Assembly: GCA_013215655.1 (NCBI GenBank)
Contig: JABSOX010000010.1
Location: 124,001 to 188,000, forward strand
Length of the DNA: 64,000 bases
Direction of reading: 5' to 3'
Origin: Colwellia sp.
GTDB lineage: Bacteria; Pseudomonadota; Gammaproteobacteria; Enterobacterales; Alteromonadaceae
Below the pieces are notes generated by a model. It had not been told where the DNA came from, ran no database searches, and worked only from the letters and a program-made list of their open reading frames with translations. Within the stretch, counting starts at the first letter, position 1. Every line of letters starts with the position of its first letter. A program made the position numbers and the translations under genes. This document shows positions 26,651 to 36,054 of the stretch, piece by piece.

Positions 26651-28585
26651 ATGAAAGTAATAAGTAAATTACTAATGGCAGGGTTATTAACGATTGTTGT
26701 TACTGGGTGTGCACCACAAAACCAAGCCAATGTTCCTATTCAAACTGTGGCTGTTGTTGAGCAAGGCGCTGTTGATATTCACATTAATCAAGTTGCTTTT
26801 GAATTAACTGGGCCTAAATCGGCTATTGTCACCAGCAATCGCAATGTTGATTTATCTGGGCAAGCATTCACTGTGATATCAGCAGATTCAGTTGTATTTA
26901 ATGGTACTTTGGTTAAATTAGCTGAATTTAATGATTGGCAGTTAAGCACTCCGAAGTCAGACTCTTTGCAGTTAGGCCCTCAGCAATCAGCCACGAACGC
27001 CCTTAATTATTATCAAGCCGAATTTTCTGTATTATCCCAAGTCGGGAAATATCGTTTGCAGCTTAGTAATAAACAGCAGACTCAACAAGGGTATAACATA
27101 CTTAGCGCTGAATTTGTTGTTAAAGAACAAGCGCTATTTACCGAAACGGTCGATGCTATTTTGGCGTATTTTAAATACAGCCGAAATGATGAAAGGTATA
27201 CTTGGCAACAAGATCAACATATTCGAATTTTTGATACTGACCGCTATGTTGATGTTCGTGGTGGTTGGAATGATGCTGGTGGTGATACCGGAAAATATCT
27301 ATCACATCTATCTTATTCAAACTTTTTAAATCCGCAGCAACTTGCTTTGGTTGGTTGGGCGTTGTCGTATTCTTATCAATCAATGCCAACGACTTATGCC
27401 GACTTGGGTTTAGATAAAAAAATTATTGAAGAAGTTTTTTGGGGAGCTGATTATTTACATCGCATCCTCGACCAAGATGGCTACTTCTATATGACGGTAT
27501 TTGATCAATGGCATGCTGAAGGTGCGGAACGTGTAGTTACCGCTTATGTTGGCGCAGACGGTATTTATAGTGAAGATTATCAAGCCGCTTTTCGACAAGG
27601 TGCAGGTGTCGCCATTGCCGCATTAGCTCGTGCTGCTACTTTGGCTGAACAAACGTCATTGCAAGGTGAGTTCAGCGCTCAACAGTATTTAGCCGATGCT
27701 GAAAAAGGCTTTCGCCATCTTGAGCAAAACAATGTTAATTATTGTGATGATGGTCAAGAAAATATTATCGATGATTACACTGCACTGCTTGCTGCGGTAG
27801 AGTTATATCGGGCAACAAAAGATGATTATTATCTAAAAGCTGCGCGTTATCGTGCCAGTAATTTATCAAAACGTATCACCGATGATGGCTGGTTTATTAG
27901 TAATAATATCGATAGTGATAATTTACGTCCTTTTTATCATGCTGCTGAAGCGGGTTTTCCGGTATTTTCATTAACACAATACTTAGCGATTGAAAGTGAA
28001 GCTTCATTAGTGCAAACAGCAAAAGCGACCTTAGCTAAAAATTTGAATTATCAATTGGCGGTTAATAAAAAAGTAGCAAACCCATTTAACTATGCACGTC
28101 AGCCATTTAAAGCGTATAAAAATAAACAGCTTGATACCCAGTTTCAAGAAGGTTTTTTTATTCCACACGCGAATGAAACTGAATATTGGTGGCAAGGTGA
28201 GAGTGCTCGTTTATCATCATTGGCGGTTGCAGCTCTTGCTGGCGGCAAAGAAGTATTTGCAGATAGTAGTAATCGGTTTGGTGTTAAAAGTGAATTGGCA
28301 ACATTTGCACAAAACCAGCTTGATTGGACCTTAGGACGTAACCCTTATAATTTATGTATGCTCAATGGTTTTGGTATTAATAATCCTGTCGCTTATACGG
28401 GCCTAGATATGGTTAAAGGCGGTATTTCCAATGGCATTACTGGCGCTAAAAATAGCGATAGTGGGCGCGGTATTGAATTTGGTCCTGAATCAGATTGGCA
28501 CAATTGGCGTTGGGTTGAACAGTGGTTACCGCATTCAACGTGGTTCTTATTGGCAACCAGTGAAATGGCAAAATCGACGAAGTAA
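26651..28585 (+). CDS. GH9 family glycosidase lipoprotein (glucosaminidase-type)
   Basis: A 644-residue protein with a lipoprotein signal (lipobox VVTGC, Cys20), an N-terminal immunoglobulin-like CelD_N domain (about 40-155) and a GH9 alpha/alpha barrel. The GGWNDAGGDTGKYL segment corresponds to the GH9 DAGD catalytic base region. WTLGRNPYNLCMLNGFG and a C-terminal PESDWHNWRWVE segment complete the fold. GH9 includes endoglucanases, but members in Vibrionaceae chitin clusters beside GH20 and kinase genes are exo-glucosaminidases or related enzymes, which is the better fit here. It is 36 bp after the kinase with an AAAGG ribosome site, so probably co-transcribed. Confidence 0.87.
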   Translation: MKVISKLLMAGLLTIVVTGCAPQNQANVPIQTVAVVEQGAVDIHINQVAFELTGPKSAIVTSNRNVDLSGQAFTVISADSVVFNGTLVKLAEFNDWQLSTPKSDSLQLGPQQSATNALNYYQAEFSVLSQVGKYRLQLSNKQQTQQGYNILSAEFVVKEQALFTETVDAILAYFKYSRNDERYTWQQDQHIRIFDTDRYVDVRGGWNDAGGDTGKYLSHLSYSNFLNPQQLALVGWALSYSYQSMPTTYADLGLDKKIIEEVFWGADYLHRILDQDGYFYMTVFDQWHAEGAERVVTAYVGADGIYSEDYQAAFRQGAGVAIAALARAATLAEQTSLQGEFSAQQYLADAEKGFRHLEQNNVNYCDDGQENIIDDYTALLAAVELYRATKDDYYLKAARYRASNLSKRITDDGWFISNNIDSDNLRPFYHAAEAGFPVFSLTQYLAIESEASLVQTAKATLAKNLNYQLAVNKKVANPFNYARQPFKAYKNKQLDTQFQEGFFIPHANETEYWWQGESARLSSLAVAALAGGKEVFADSSNRFGVKSELATFAQNQLDWTLGRNPYNLCMLNGFGINNPVAYTGLDMVKGGISNGITGAKNSDSGRGIEFGPESDWHNWRWVEQWLPHSTWFLLATSEMAKSTK

Positions 28586-28614
28586 TTATCGAGTTAACAT
28601 CAACTAGACGCTAT

Positions 28615-28652
28615 AGTAGCTTTAATGATTCACTATTGAAGCTACTTTCTTT
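28615..28652 (+). terminator. Terminator of the chitin/glucosaminide cluster
   Basis: Arms AGTAGCTT (28615-28622) and AAGCTACT (28639-28646) form an 8-bp stem with a 16-nt loop, then a T-rich TTCTTTA. It abuts the next start codon, so the methyltransferase promoter must overlap it or read-through occurs. Confidence 0.5.
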
Positions 28653-29246
28653 ATGTTAAATTTTTCACCTTCTTGTGAGCGCAATCAAGCCGTTATTTTA
28701 GCAGAGATGATGGGGCTGTTTATTGCAGGACAGCAAATTCTTGAGATCGGTAGTTTCTCTGGTCAGCATGCTATTCATTTCTCAACAAATATCCCTGATA
28801 TAAAATGGCAATCCTCTGATGTTGAAGAAAATATATTGGCATTAAGTCAAAATCTTGCTGAGGCTGAGTTAAACAATTGCCCATCCCCTTTGATTCTCGA
28901 TGTTGCACAAAAACATCATTGGCCTGGGACACCATATGACCTCATCTTTACCGCTAATACTCTTCATATAATGTCATGGGAACATGTAGTAAAATTATTT
29001 GAAAACATCACTAACGTCTGTAAAAAAGGGTCTTTGTTATGTATTTATGGACCTTTTAAATATCAGGGTCAATATACTAGTGCTAGCAATGCTAATTTTC
29101 AATTGTGGTTGCAAAGTCGCGATGTTAAAAGTGGCATTCGTGATTTTGAAAAAGTAAATGAGCTGGCGATACAACAAGGTTTTAAGTTTCTTTCAGATAA
29201 AAACATGCCAGCAAATAATCAACTACTCACTTGGCAAATGGTTTAA
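28653..29246 (+). CDS. DUF938 SAM-dependent methyltransferase-like protein
   Basis: A 197-residue protein. It has a Rossmann-type SAM-binding motif ILEIGSFSGQHAIHFS near residues 30-45 and DLIFTANTLHIMSWEHV as motif IV-like, matching the DUF938 family. The family-typical N-terminus SPSCERNQAVIL supports the start. The substrate is not known. It stands between the chitin cluster and the FAD oxidoreductase with its own spacing and no obvious partner. Confidence 0.8.
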   Translation: MLNFSPSCERNQAVILAEMMGLFIAGQQILEIGSFSGQHAIHFSTNIPDIKWQSSDVEENILALSQNLAEAELNNCPSPLILDVAQKHHWPGTPYDLIFTANTLHIMSWEHVVKLFENITNVCKKGSLLCIYGPFKYQGQYTSASNANFQLWLQSRDVKSGIRDFEKVNELAIQQGFKFLSDKNMPANNQLLTWQMV

Positions 29247-29314
29247 TCATTAAGTGTCTATAATAGAAATAGCTATTCTGAGAATGTTAAAATCATTAAA
29301 GGCTTACCAACGTT

Positions 29315-30418
29315 ATGGATAAAGTAGATACGATCATTGTTGGTGCCGGTGTTGTTGGTTTAGCGATTGCGGCACAATTAAGTCAATTTCAGAAAAATGT
29401 ATTACTTATCGAAAAAAATAGCACTTTTGGTGAAGAAACGAGTAGCCGTAATAGTGAAGTGATCCATGCTGGGATCTATTATCCACAACATAGTCTAAAA
29501 GCCGAACTATGTATTGCCGGTAAAAATAAGCTCTATGAATATTGTGTGCAACGTCATATTCCCTTTAAACGTCTTGGTAAGTTATTAGTTGCCCATAATC
29601 AGGATGAAGAAGCCTATTTGCAGCAAACTATTAATCAAGCAAAACTTAATGGTGTCGATGATTTAGAGTTATTCTCTGCCAAGCAGCTAAACAAACTTGA
29701 ACCTGCTCTGTCTGCTACTGCGGCATTACACTCTCCGTCTACGGGTATTATCGATGTACACAGTTATATGCAAAGTCTATTAGCGGAAGCGGAAAACAAT
29801 CAGGCAATGTTTGTTGCACAAACCAAATTATTACGAGCTGAGCCTAATGCACATGGTTTTACGGTTACTTTGGATAGTCAGGGGGAAACTAGTCAGTTAG
29901 CTTGCCAATATCTGATTAATTGTGCGGGCTTACATAGCCAAAAAGTGGCTAATAATATTGCAGGTTTAGCAACACAATATATTCCACAATTACATTGCTG
30001 CAGAGGTCATTATTTTTCTTATTCAGGTAAAAGCCCTTTCAGTCAGCTTATCTATCCTATTCCACAAGGTAATGGTTTAGGTATTCATGCATCATTAGAT
30101 ATGGGCGGACAATTAAAATTTGGGCCAGATACACAATACATCGATGAATTAGAATATGGTGTTGCAGCCAATTTAAAACCTAAATTTTTAAAGGCAATAC
30201 AAAAATATTTTCCAAGTATCGACCCTGAGAAATTGCAACCGGCCTATTCAGGCATTCGACCTAAATTACAAGCTGAGTATGATTCATTTAAAGATTTTGT
30301 CATTCAAGACCAACAAGTACATGGCTTAATTGGTCTGATCAATTTATTTGGTATTGATTCCCCAGGATTAACTTCAAGCCTAGCCATCGCGGAACAAGTT
30401 GTGAAAAAATTAATTTAA
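29315..30418 (+). CDS. FAD-dependent oxidoreductase, L-2-hydroxyglutarate dehydrogenase-like
   Basis: A 367-residue DAO-family flavoprotein. It has the FAD-binding dinucleotide fold VDTIIVGAGVVGLAIAAQLS and the specific follow-on TSSRNSEVIHAGIYYP, seen in LhgO and L-2-hydroxyglutarate dehydrogenases. The C-terminal GIRPKLQ and LFGIDSPGLTSSLAIAEQV segments also match. Relatives oxidise L-2-hydroxyglutarate to 2-oxoglutarate and pass electrons to the quinone pool. The close substrate is inferred by family only. It stands as a single gene between the methyltransferase and the AraC-GyrI regulator. Confidence 0.85.
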   Translation: MDKVDTIIVGAGVVGLAIAAQLSQFQKNVLLIEKNSTFGEETSSRNSEVIHAGIYYPQHSLKAELCIAGKNKLYEYCVQRHIPFKRLGKLLVAHNQDEEAYLQQTINQAKLNGVDDLELFSAKQLNKLEPALSATAALHSPSTGIIDVHSYMQSLLAEAENNQAMFVAQTKLLRAEPNAHGFTVTLDSQGETSQLACQYLINCAGLHSQKVANNIAGLATQYIPQLHCCRGHYFSYSGKSPFSQLIYPIPQGNGLGIHASLDMGGQLKFGPDTQYIDELEYGVAANLKPKFLKAIQKYFPSIDPEKLQPAYSGIRPKLQAEYDSFKDFVIQDQQVHGLIGLINLFGIDSPGLTSSLAIAEQVVKKLI

Positions 30419-30517
30419 ATACCGCAACTTCAGTCATGTTTTATCATTATCATCGGTGTAAAGTTGACCTTGCTAAGGTAAACAAACAGCTAATAAATAA
30501 AGGGTTTGAATCATTCT

Positions 30518-31390
30518 ATGACCATCAGTTATCAAGAGCGTATTTGTCGAGTACTCAACTACATCGACGAGCACTTAGATGAAAACTTATCTGTTGATAA
30601 ATTAGCTGAAGTAGCTTGTATTTCTAAATTTCATTTTCATCGTCAATTCTTTGCATTGTTGGCAATGAATGCTTCAGCTTATATAACGAAATTACGAATG
30701 AGAAGAGCATCATATCAATTAGCGTTTCGGAGTGAGAGTAAAGTCATTGATGTTGCGTTAGACAATGGCTATGAAAGTGTAGAAGCCTTTTCACGTGCCT
30801 TTAAACGTTCAACTAAGCAGAGCCCTTCCTATTTTAAAAAATCTCCTGATTGTTTCCCTTGGCATGAAAATAATAACCCTTTAAAAATGCTAAGGAAATT
30901 TAGAATGCAAAACAATAATGAACAACTTGAAGTGAACATTAAAAATATTGAGGCAATAAGAATTGCGGTATTAGAACATCGAGGAGCACCTGAGTTTCTT
31001 GGTCATTCTATTAGAAAGTTTATCGCATGGCGCAAAGAAAATAAGTTACCACCGAGCATAAGTCGAACATTTAATTTAGTTTATGATGATCCTACTATGG
31101 TCACGACTGATCTATATAGATTTGATCTTTGCGCTGAGATTAATGGTGAAGTGCAAGAGAATGATTATGAAATCACTTCTAAATTTATTCCAAGCGGTCG
31201 TTGTGCAGTTATTCGTCATATTGGTGCAGATGAAGATATGGCAAATACTATTCACTATTTATATGGTGACTGGCTAAAACAAAGTCACGAAGAATTACGA
31301 GACTTTCCTTTATTCTTTGAAAGAGTCAGTTTTTTTCCTGATATTCCTGAACATAAAATGATCACAGATATATATTTGCCAATTAAATAG
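30518..31390 (+). CDS. AraC-family regulator with GyrI-like effector domain
   Basis: About 290 residues. An N-terminal AraC DNA-binding domain (about 5-105, with LSVDKLAEVACISKFHFHRQF and SVEAFSRAFKRSTKQSPSYFKK) is followed by a GyrI-like small-molecule domain (about 130-290). This is the Rob/SoxS-GyrI layout, often responding to drugs or cationic compounds. The ATG at 30518 is preferred over an in-frame TTG at 30506, which lies one base from the AAGGG. The spacing to the ATG (13) is long, so either is possible. Confidence 0.85.
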   Translation: MTISYQERICRVLNYIDEHLDENLSVDKLAEVACISKFHFHRQFFALLAMNASAYITKLRMRRASYQLAFRSESKVIDVALDNGYESVEAFSRAFKRSTKQSPSYFKKSPDCFPWHENNNPLKMLRKFRMQNNNEQLEVNIKNIEAIRIAVLEHRGAPEFLGHSIRKFIAWRKENKLPPSISRTFNLVYDDPTMVTTDLYRFDLCAEINGEVQENDYEITSKFIPSGRCAVIRHIGADEDMANTIHYLYGDWLKQSHEELRDFPLFFERVSFFPDIPEHKMITDIYLPIK

Positions 31391-31793
31391 CTGATATTTA
31401 ATGCTGTTAGAAACGGAAATCACACTTTTTGTACTAGCACATTAGTCAGCTAAAAACGCATTACACTTTAGGTGACTAGATTAGGTTTTCGCGCGTAAAC
31501 TAGGGTCACTTTTGCGCAAAGCAGAAGTCACAGGTAATTAAAACCAAACTTCCGCTGTTGGCTTTATAGCAGCGGTTACAGATTGAATTACATTGCTAAT
31601 TTTTGCTACTCTGTGTCATTTGAATTCGTACAAAAAAATGGCATGTTTGAAGCGTAAAAAGACTTTTTAATAAAGTGAAAAGTCGCATATTGAATGCCTG
31701 CTTGGTAAAAAAATTGTTTAATGTGTGAGAGTAAATTTGTTAAAAACAAATAATAATTATGAATACAACTTTAAAGGTGATTTTGAAAAGACT
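31391..31793. other. Non-coding stretch
   Basis: About 400 bp without a gene. One hairpin has arms CCGCTG (31552-31557) and CAGCGG (31570-31575) but no T run, so it is not an obvious terminator. The rest is featureless to my reading apart from the presumed promoter of the following gene. Confidence 0.45.
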
Positions 31794-32516
31794 ATGAAAT
31801 ATATCGTTCTCTCATTACTGATATTGGTTTCCTTTTCGGCCAAGACATATCAAGCTCATACATTGACAGTGGTTACTGAGCACAGCCCCCCGTATAACTA
31901 TCAACTGAAGAACAACAAAATTGTTGGTATTGCCACTGAAAAAATCATCAAAGTACTAAATGAGGCAAATATTGAATACACTCTCAATATATATCCTTGG
32001 GCACGATCATATGAATTGGCTTTAATTCAGCCAAACACCCTTATCTACTCAATATATAGAAATAAACACAGAGAGCCGTTATTCCAATGGGTGTGTTCTT
32101 TGCTACCAAAAGACGATTTATATTTTTTTGTGCTAAAGAAAAACAATTCAATTCAATTCAAAACAATTAATATAGAAAATTTGAAAAAATTCAAAATCGG
32201 CCTCATAAGACAAGGACTTGCCTCGATATACTTGAAGGCTCAAGGACTCAAAGAAGGAAAAGAGTTGTACATTTCCAGTAATGACGATACTAATCTGAAT
32301 TTACTTCTACATGAACAGGTTGACCTCATTATAGTTACCCTTCCTTCAATGAAAATGAGGATGAAAAATTTAAATAAAGACTTATCCATTCTAAGGAAAA
32401 TAAACTTTCCCGAAATAAATAAGGACTCTGAACGCTGTATGGCTTTTAGTCTTGATACCCCCACCTATATAGTAGACAAAGTACGTAGTGCTTTACATAA
32501 GATAAATAAAAACTAA
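31794..32516 (+). CDS. Periplasmic solute-binding protein (SBP_bac_3-like)
   Basis: About 240 residues from the ATG at 31794. A signal peptide (KYIVLSLLILVSFSAKTYQA) is followed by LTVVTEHSPPYNYQ, the entry strand of extracellular solute-binding family 3, and later INIENLKKFKIGLIRQGLAS. No transporter genes adjoin it, and many such orphan proteins in marine gammaproteobacteria have no known ligand. A frame opening at 31725 would prepend 23 residues before the signal peptide and is not used. Confidence 0.78.
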   Translation: MKYIVLSLLILVSFSAKTYQAHTLTVVTEHSPPYNYQLKNNKIVGIATEKIIKVLNEANIEYTLNIYPWARSYELALIQPNTLIYSIYRNKHREPLFQWVCSLLPKDDLYFFVLKKNNSIQFKTINIENLKKFKIGLIRQGLASIYLKAQGLKEGKELYISSNDDTNLNLLLHEQVDLIIVTLPSMKMRMKNLNKDLSILRKINFPEINKDSERCMAFSLDTPTYIVDKVRSALHKINKN

Positions 32517-33046
32517 TGCTTTTTATAGAATAATATTACTTCACCAATACCGTTATAAATAATTGATGCTAATGTCTATATACGTATCGATAGCGGACCA
32601 AATTCCGACTGATTTCAGCTAATAGATTTAGTCCGTAAAGTGGTGTTAGTGTGCGTTAGAAGTGTGCAAACTATCCGAATATGAAACACTTAATAAGGAC
32701 CTACTTAATTATAAACTAGATGTGGTAGCGTTAAATGTAATTAGGTGAAATGATGATAGGTTTATACCCGCTCCACTTGAAGATGCAGATTTCAGCAAGT
32801 CGAAAAAGGGTTAGCTACAAGGCATTGATTTTCGATAATAGTTATTATTCTATTGCCAGAATCAATAACGTAGGAGATGGCCCTTTGTGGGCTTGCCCGA
32901 AGGGAGATAAGCTAGAAAACCAGTCCAGCGTTGCGATATTCGTTAAGGGAATAACCATTTACTTCGTATCGCGCCTTGATCTGATTTCCTAGCTTAACTC
33001 TGAAACTGCATCTTCAAGTAGAACGGGTATATGCGCGAATACTTGT
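32517..33046. other. Intergenic region filled mostly by a MITE-like element
   Basis: 530 bp without a gene between two convergent genes. About half is the inverted-repeat element at 32763-33031. The remainder (32517-32762) shows no recognisable feature. Confidence 0.5.
32763..33031. repeat. MITE-like inverted-repeat element, 269 bp
   Basis: Termini TATACCCGCTCCACTTGAAG (32763 on) and the inverse of TATACCCGTTCTACTTGAAG (ending 33031) match over about 26 bp with two differences. The interior shares AAGGCATTGATT and AATCAATAACG-AGG blocks, in the same order, with the element at 52568-52831, so the two are relatives. An 80-codon open frame at 32750-32992 inside it is not a gene. Confidence 0.82.
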
Positions 33047-33523
33047 CTATTCAGCTAACAATAGTATTATTTCCTGCTCGTATTTATCTTGTTTACTTAC
33101 TGAGAATCCCGAATGAGCACCGACCAATTCACCTGCTTTATTAATTAAGTAGCTACTTGGCATACCTTTAATTTTATATTGTTTTGCCAGCTTGCCCTTG
33201 GGATCATAAATTACCGTAAAGTTTGCCGGTGTTGCTGTTAAAAATTCATCGGCTAAGCGTTTATCATTATCGAGATTGATACTAATGATTTTTAGATTTT
33301 TATACTTATCTTGCATGTCGTTTAACCACGGAAAAGATTGACGACAGGGTCCACACCACGATGCCCAAAAATCAAGATAAATAACCTTTCCTTTATGCTC
33401 TGTTATAGCTTGTGCTAGAGGATTGTCTTCAATATTTGTGGGTTGCTCTTTGTCGGTAAAAACTACAAAGGCTAATAAAATAATCAAACTTACAGCAATG
33501 ATTTTATAAAGTGTTTTTAACAT
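33047..33523 (-). CDS. TlpA/ResA-like membrane-anchored thioredoxin
   Basis: A 158-residue protein with an N-terminal membrane anchor (LYKIIAVSLIILLAFVVF) and a thioredoxin fold whose active site is WCGPC at 56-60 (YLDFWASWCGPCRQSFPW). The YKIKGMPSSYLINKAG segment holds the cis-proline. It would face the periplasm and reduce disulfides, for example in cytochrome c maturation, or act in oxidative repair. It is a single gene on the minus strand next to a MITE-like element. Confidence 0.85.
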   Translation of the reverse strand: MLKTLYKIIAVSLIILLAFVVFTDKEQPTNIEDNPLAQAITEHKGKVIYLDFWASWCGPCRQSFPWLNDMQDKYKNLKIISINLDNDKRLADEFLTATPANFTVIYDPKGKLAKQYKIKGMPSSYLINKAGELVGAHSGFSVSKQDKYEQEIILLLAE

Positions 33524-33724
33524 TTAAGATTTTACTTCTATTTTTATTATGAAGTTATTAAAACACGAGTAGATTTTTACGCCAAGTCTAAAAATAACTA
33601 TAAGTTTACAAAAGCATGCTTTTTTAGACGATTAAATTTGTTTATAAATTAGTAATGCTGGATTTGCATAAGATAAGGTTGTAGCGGCATAAGTTATCGA
33701 AAAATAATAAAAAAGGATAGAGAA

Positions 33725-35044
33725 ATGAATGCAGTGGTTGTTGCCGTTAGTATTGTTTTACTGTTGAGTCTGCTACGCGTGAATGTGGTGATGGCACTTT
33801 GTCTTGGCGCAATATCCGGAGGACTGTGGTCAGGTTTATCATTACTTGACACGGTCAACGCTTTTCATCAAGGACTAAGTGGTGGTGCTACAATTGCGTT
33901 GAGTTATGGCATGTTAGGTGCGTTTGCTGTGGCAATTTCTCGTTCAGGTATTACCGATGTTCTTGCCCGCTCATTGGTTAATAAAATGGGTAGCACCGAT
34001 GAAAAAGCCCAACGTTGGCTGAAAGCCGGTTTATTAACCATTATTTTGTTGATAGCTATTTCTTCGCAAAATATTGTTCCTATTCATATCGCCTTTATCC
34101 CTATTATTATTCCGCCATTACTACACTCTTTTGCACAAATGAAACTTGACCGTCGATTATTGGCTTGTGTGCTCACTTTTGGTTTAGCAACGCCATTTTT
34201 AATCCTTCCGGTGGGTTTTGGTGGTATTTATCTCTATGGTATTTTACATAAAAATTTAGTCAGTAATGGCTTAACCATAGAACCAACTGATGTGCCCTTA
34301 TCGATGATTATTTCAGCTTTAGGCATGGTTGTTGGCTTGTTGGTGGCAATATTTATTAGCTATCGTAAAAAACGAGAATATGATCTTGTTCCTATTTTGA
34401 AAGTAGAGCCTGAGCATGTAGTGATAAATAAAAAAGCAATCATTGTCAGTATTCTTGCCATCATTGCTTCGTTATCGATGCAGCTTTACAGCGATTCAAT
34501 GATCATGGGTTCGTTAGTGGGGATTTTAATCTTCACAGCTTTTGGTGTAGTAAAGTGGGATCAAACACAAGATTTGTTCGCTAAAGGCATCAATATGATG
34601 GCAATGATTGGTTTTATTATGATCACTGCCTCAGGTTTTGCTGAAGTGATGAAAACGACAGGAAGTATCAATGATTTAGTTGGCGCCGTTTCTGGCATGC
34701 TTTCGGGCAGCCAAGCTCTTGCCGCAATTATGATGTTATTGGTGGGATTATTAATAACCATGGGTATTGGTTCATCATTTTCTACAGTACCTATTATTGC
34801 TGCGCTTTATGTACCACTTTGTATGGACTTAGGATTTTCAGCCATGGCAACGGCGGCTCTTGTCGGCACTGCAGGTGCGTTGGGAGATGCAGGTTCGCCC
34901 GCATCAGACTCAACACTAGGACCAACGGCGGGTTTAAACGCCGATGGTCAGCATGACCATATTTGGGATACCGTTGTACCAACATTCATCCACTACAATA
35001 TTCCTTTACTGATTTTTGGTTGGATAGCTGCGATGGTGCTTTGA
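33725..35044 (+). CDS. Na+/H+ antiporter family protein (YuiF/HI1107-like)
   Basis: A 439-residue membrane protein with about 11-12 helices, beginning [21 protein letters not shown]. The [26 protein letters not shown] and [33 protein letters not shown] segments are characteristic of this antiporter family. It has the RBS AAAAGGATAG. Relatives exchange sodium for protons or transport amino-acid-like solutes. Substrate assignment is by family only. Confidence 0.83.
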   Translation: MNAVVVAVSIVLLLSLLRVNVVMALCLGAISGGLWSGLSLLDTVNAFHQGLSGGATIALSYGMLGAFAVAISRSGITDVLARSLVNKMGSTDEKAQRWLKAGLLTIILLIAISSQNIVPIHIAFIPIIIPPLLHSFAQMKLDRRLLACVLTFGLATPFLILPVGFGGIYLYGILHKNLVSNGLTIEPTDVPLSMIISALGMVVGLLVAIFISYRKKREYDLVPILKVEPEHVVINKKAIIVSILAIIASLSMQLYSDSMIMGSLVGILIFTAFGVVKWDQTQDLFAKGINMMAMIGFIMITASGFAEVMKTTGSINDLVGAVSGMLSGSQALAAIMMLLVGLLITMGIGSSFSTVPIIAALYVPLCMDLGFSAMATAALVGTAGALGDAGSPASDSTLGPTAGLNADGQHDHIWDTVVPTFIHYNIPLLIFGWIAAMVL

Positions 35045-35193
35045 ATCGAGATTCAAATTAATTTCAAAATAAAACCTGTAAAATAAGCTGAACATTATCT
35101 GTTGTGTTTTATTAAAATATTATCTCTGAATAATTTTTTATTTTATTTATATCGGCTATGGTCATTTGGTCAAAAATAACAAGAAGAGAAACA

Positions 35194-35799
35194 ATGAGCT
35201 GGATAAAACATATACCTTATGAACAAGCCGATGGAAAATTATTAAAACTTTATAACCGCGTCAAAGGACCTGACAATAATGTAGATAACATTATGCTTGC
35301 TCATAGCTTGCGTCCTCATAGTATGGAAGGGCATATGGCGCTTTATAAATATGTTTTACATCATTCGGGTAATACCATTGATAAATGGTTTTTAGAAGCG
35401 CTGGGTGTATTTACCAGCATGAAAAACAATTGCCACTATTGTGTTGAGCATCATTTTTCGGGCATGGTGCGTTTAATGGATGATCAAGAGCGTTCGGCAA
35501 CTATGCGTACTGCGCTTGAAAATGAAACCTTTAGTGACGCTTTTGATCAAAAACAAAGTGCCGCATTCATTTACACTGAAAAATTAACCGTGAATGTTGC
35601 TGCTATGGCGCAAGAAGATATTCAAATATTAAGAAATGCAGGCTGGGATGATGGTGAAATATTGGAAATTAACCAAGTGGTTGCTTATTTCAATTATGCC
35701 AACAGAACGGTGCTTGGTTTAGGAGTGCATACTGAAGGCGATATTATCGGCTTATCCCCTAATAATTCAGATGATCCAAACAGCTGGAACCATAGTTAA
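35194..35799 (+). CDS. AhpD-like/carboxymuconolactone decarboxylase family protein
   Basis: About 201 residues from the ATG at 35194 (AGAAGAG upstream). A frame open from 35158 adds 12 unlikely residues. The core motif NNCHYCVEHHFSGM holds the CxxC-x2-H arrangement of AhpD-type peroxidase-related proteins. The all-helical fold suits disulfide-dependent peroxide detoxification. It is followed by a strong terminator and is probably monocistronic. Confidence 0.8.
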   Translation: MSWIKHIPYEQADGKLLKLYNRVKGPDNNVDNIMLAHSLRPHSMEGHMALYKYVLHHSGNTIDKWFLEALGVFTSMKNNCHYCVEHHFSGMVRLMDDQERSATMRTALENETFSDAFDQKQSAAFIYTEKLTVNVAAMAQEDIQILRNAGWDDGEILEINQVVAYFNYANRTVLGLGVHTEGDIIGLSPNNSDDPNSWNHS

Positions 35800-35809
35800 G
35801 TTAGCCGCA

Positions 35810-35862
35810 ATTTATAAAACATGATCATCGAAAGATGATCATGTTTTATAAATATTTTCTTT
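35810..35862 (+). terminator. Strong hairpin terminator with GAAA tetraloop
   Basis: Perfect 20-bp inverted repeat, arms 35810-35829 and 35834-35853, closed by GAAA and followed by a T-rich tract. It lies just after the AhpD-like gene. Confidence 0.85.
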
Positions 35863-36054
35863 TCAAAATTTAAACATCCCACTTTCGGAATGCCTTCACA
35901 AAAACTGACGTTCCACTAACGGGACGTTTATCATCGTAAATTGTAATATCCCTTCTTGTAAATGTAAATAACCTAGTAAAAACAATGATGTAAGTATCTG
36001 GCTCGGTTTGTGCAATTTGATGTTTAGTTATCATTTTGCCGAAGTAGAAAGTTT

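Noticed and set aside
31552-31575. GC-rich hairpin in a gene-free stretch
   Set aside because: It lacks a T tract and any link to a gene, so I note it only in the region description.
32750-32992. An 80-codon plus-strand open frame
   Set aside because: It lies almost wholly inside the inverted-repeat element at 32763-33031 and has no ribosome-binding site, so it is a by-product of the repeat.
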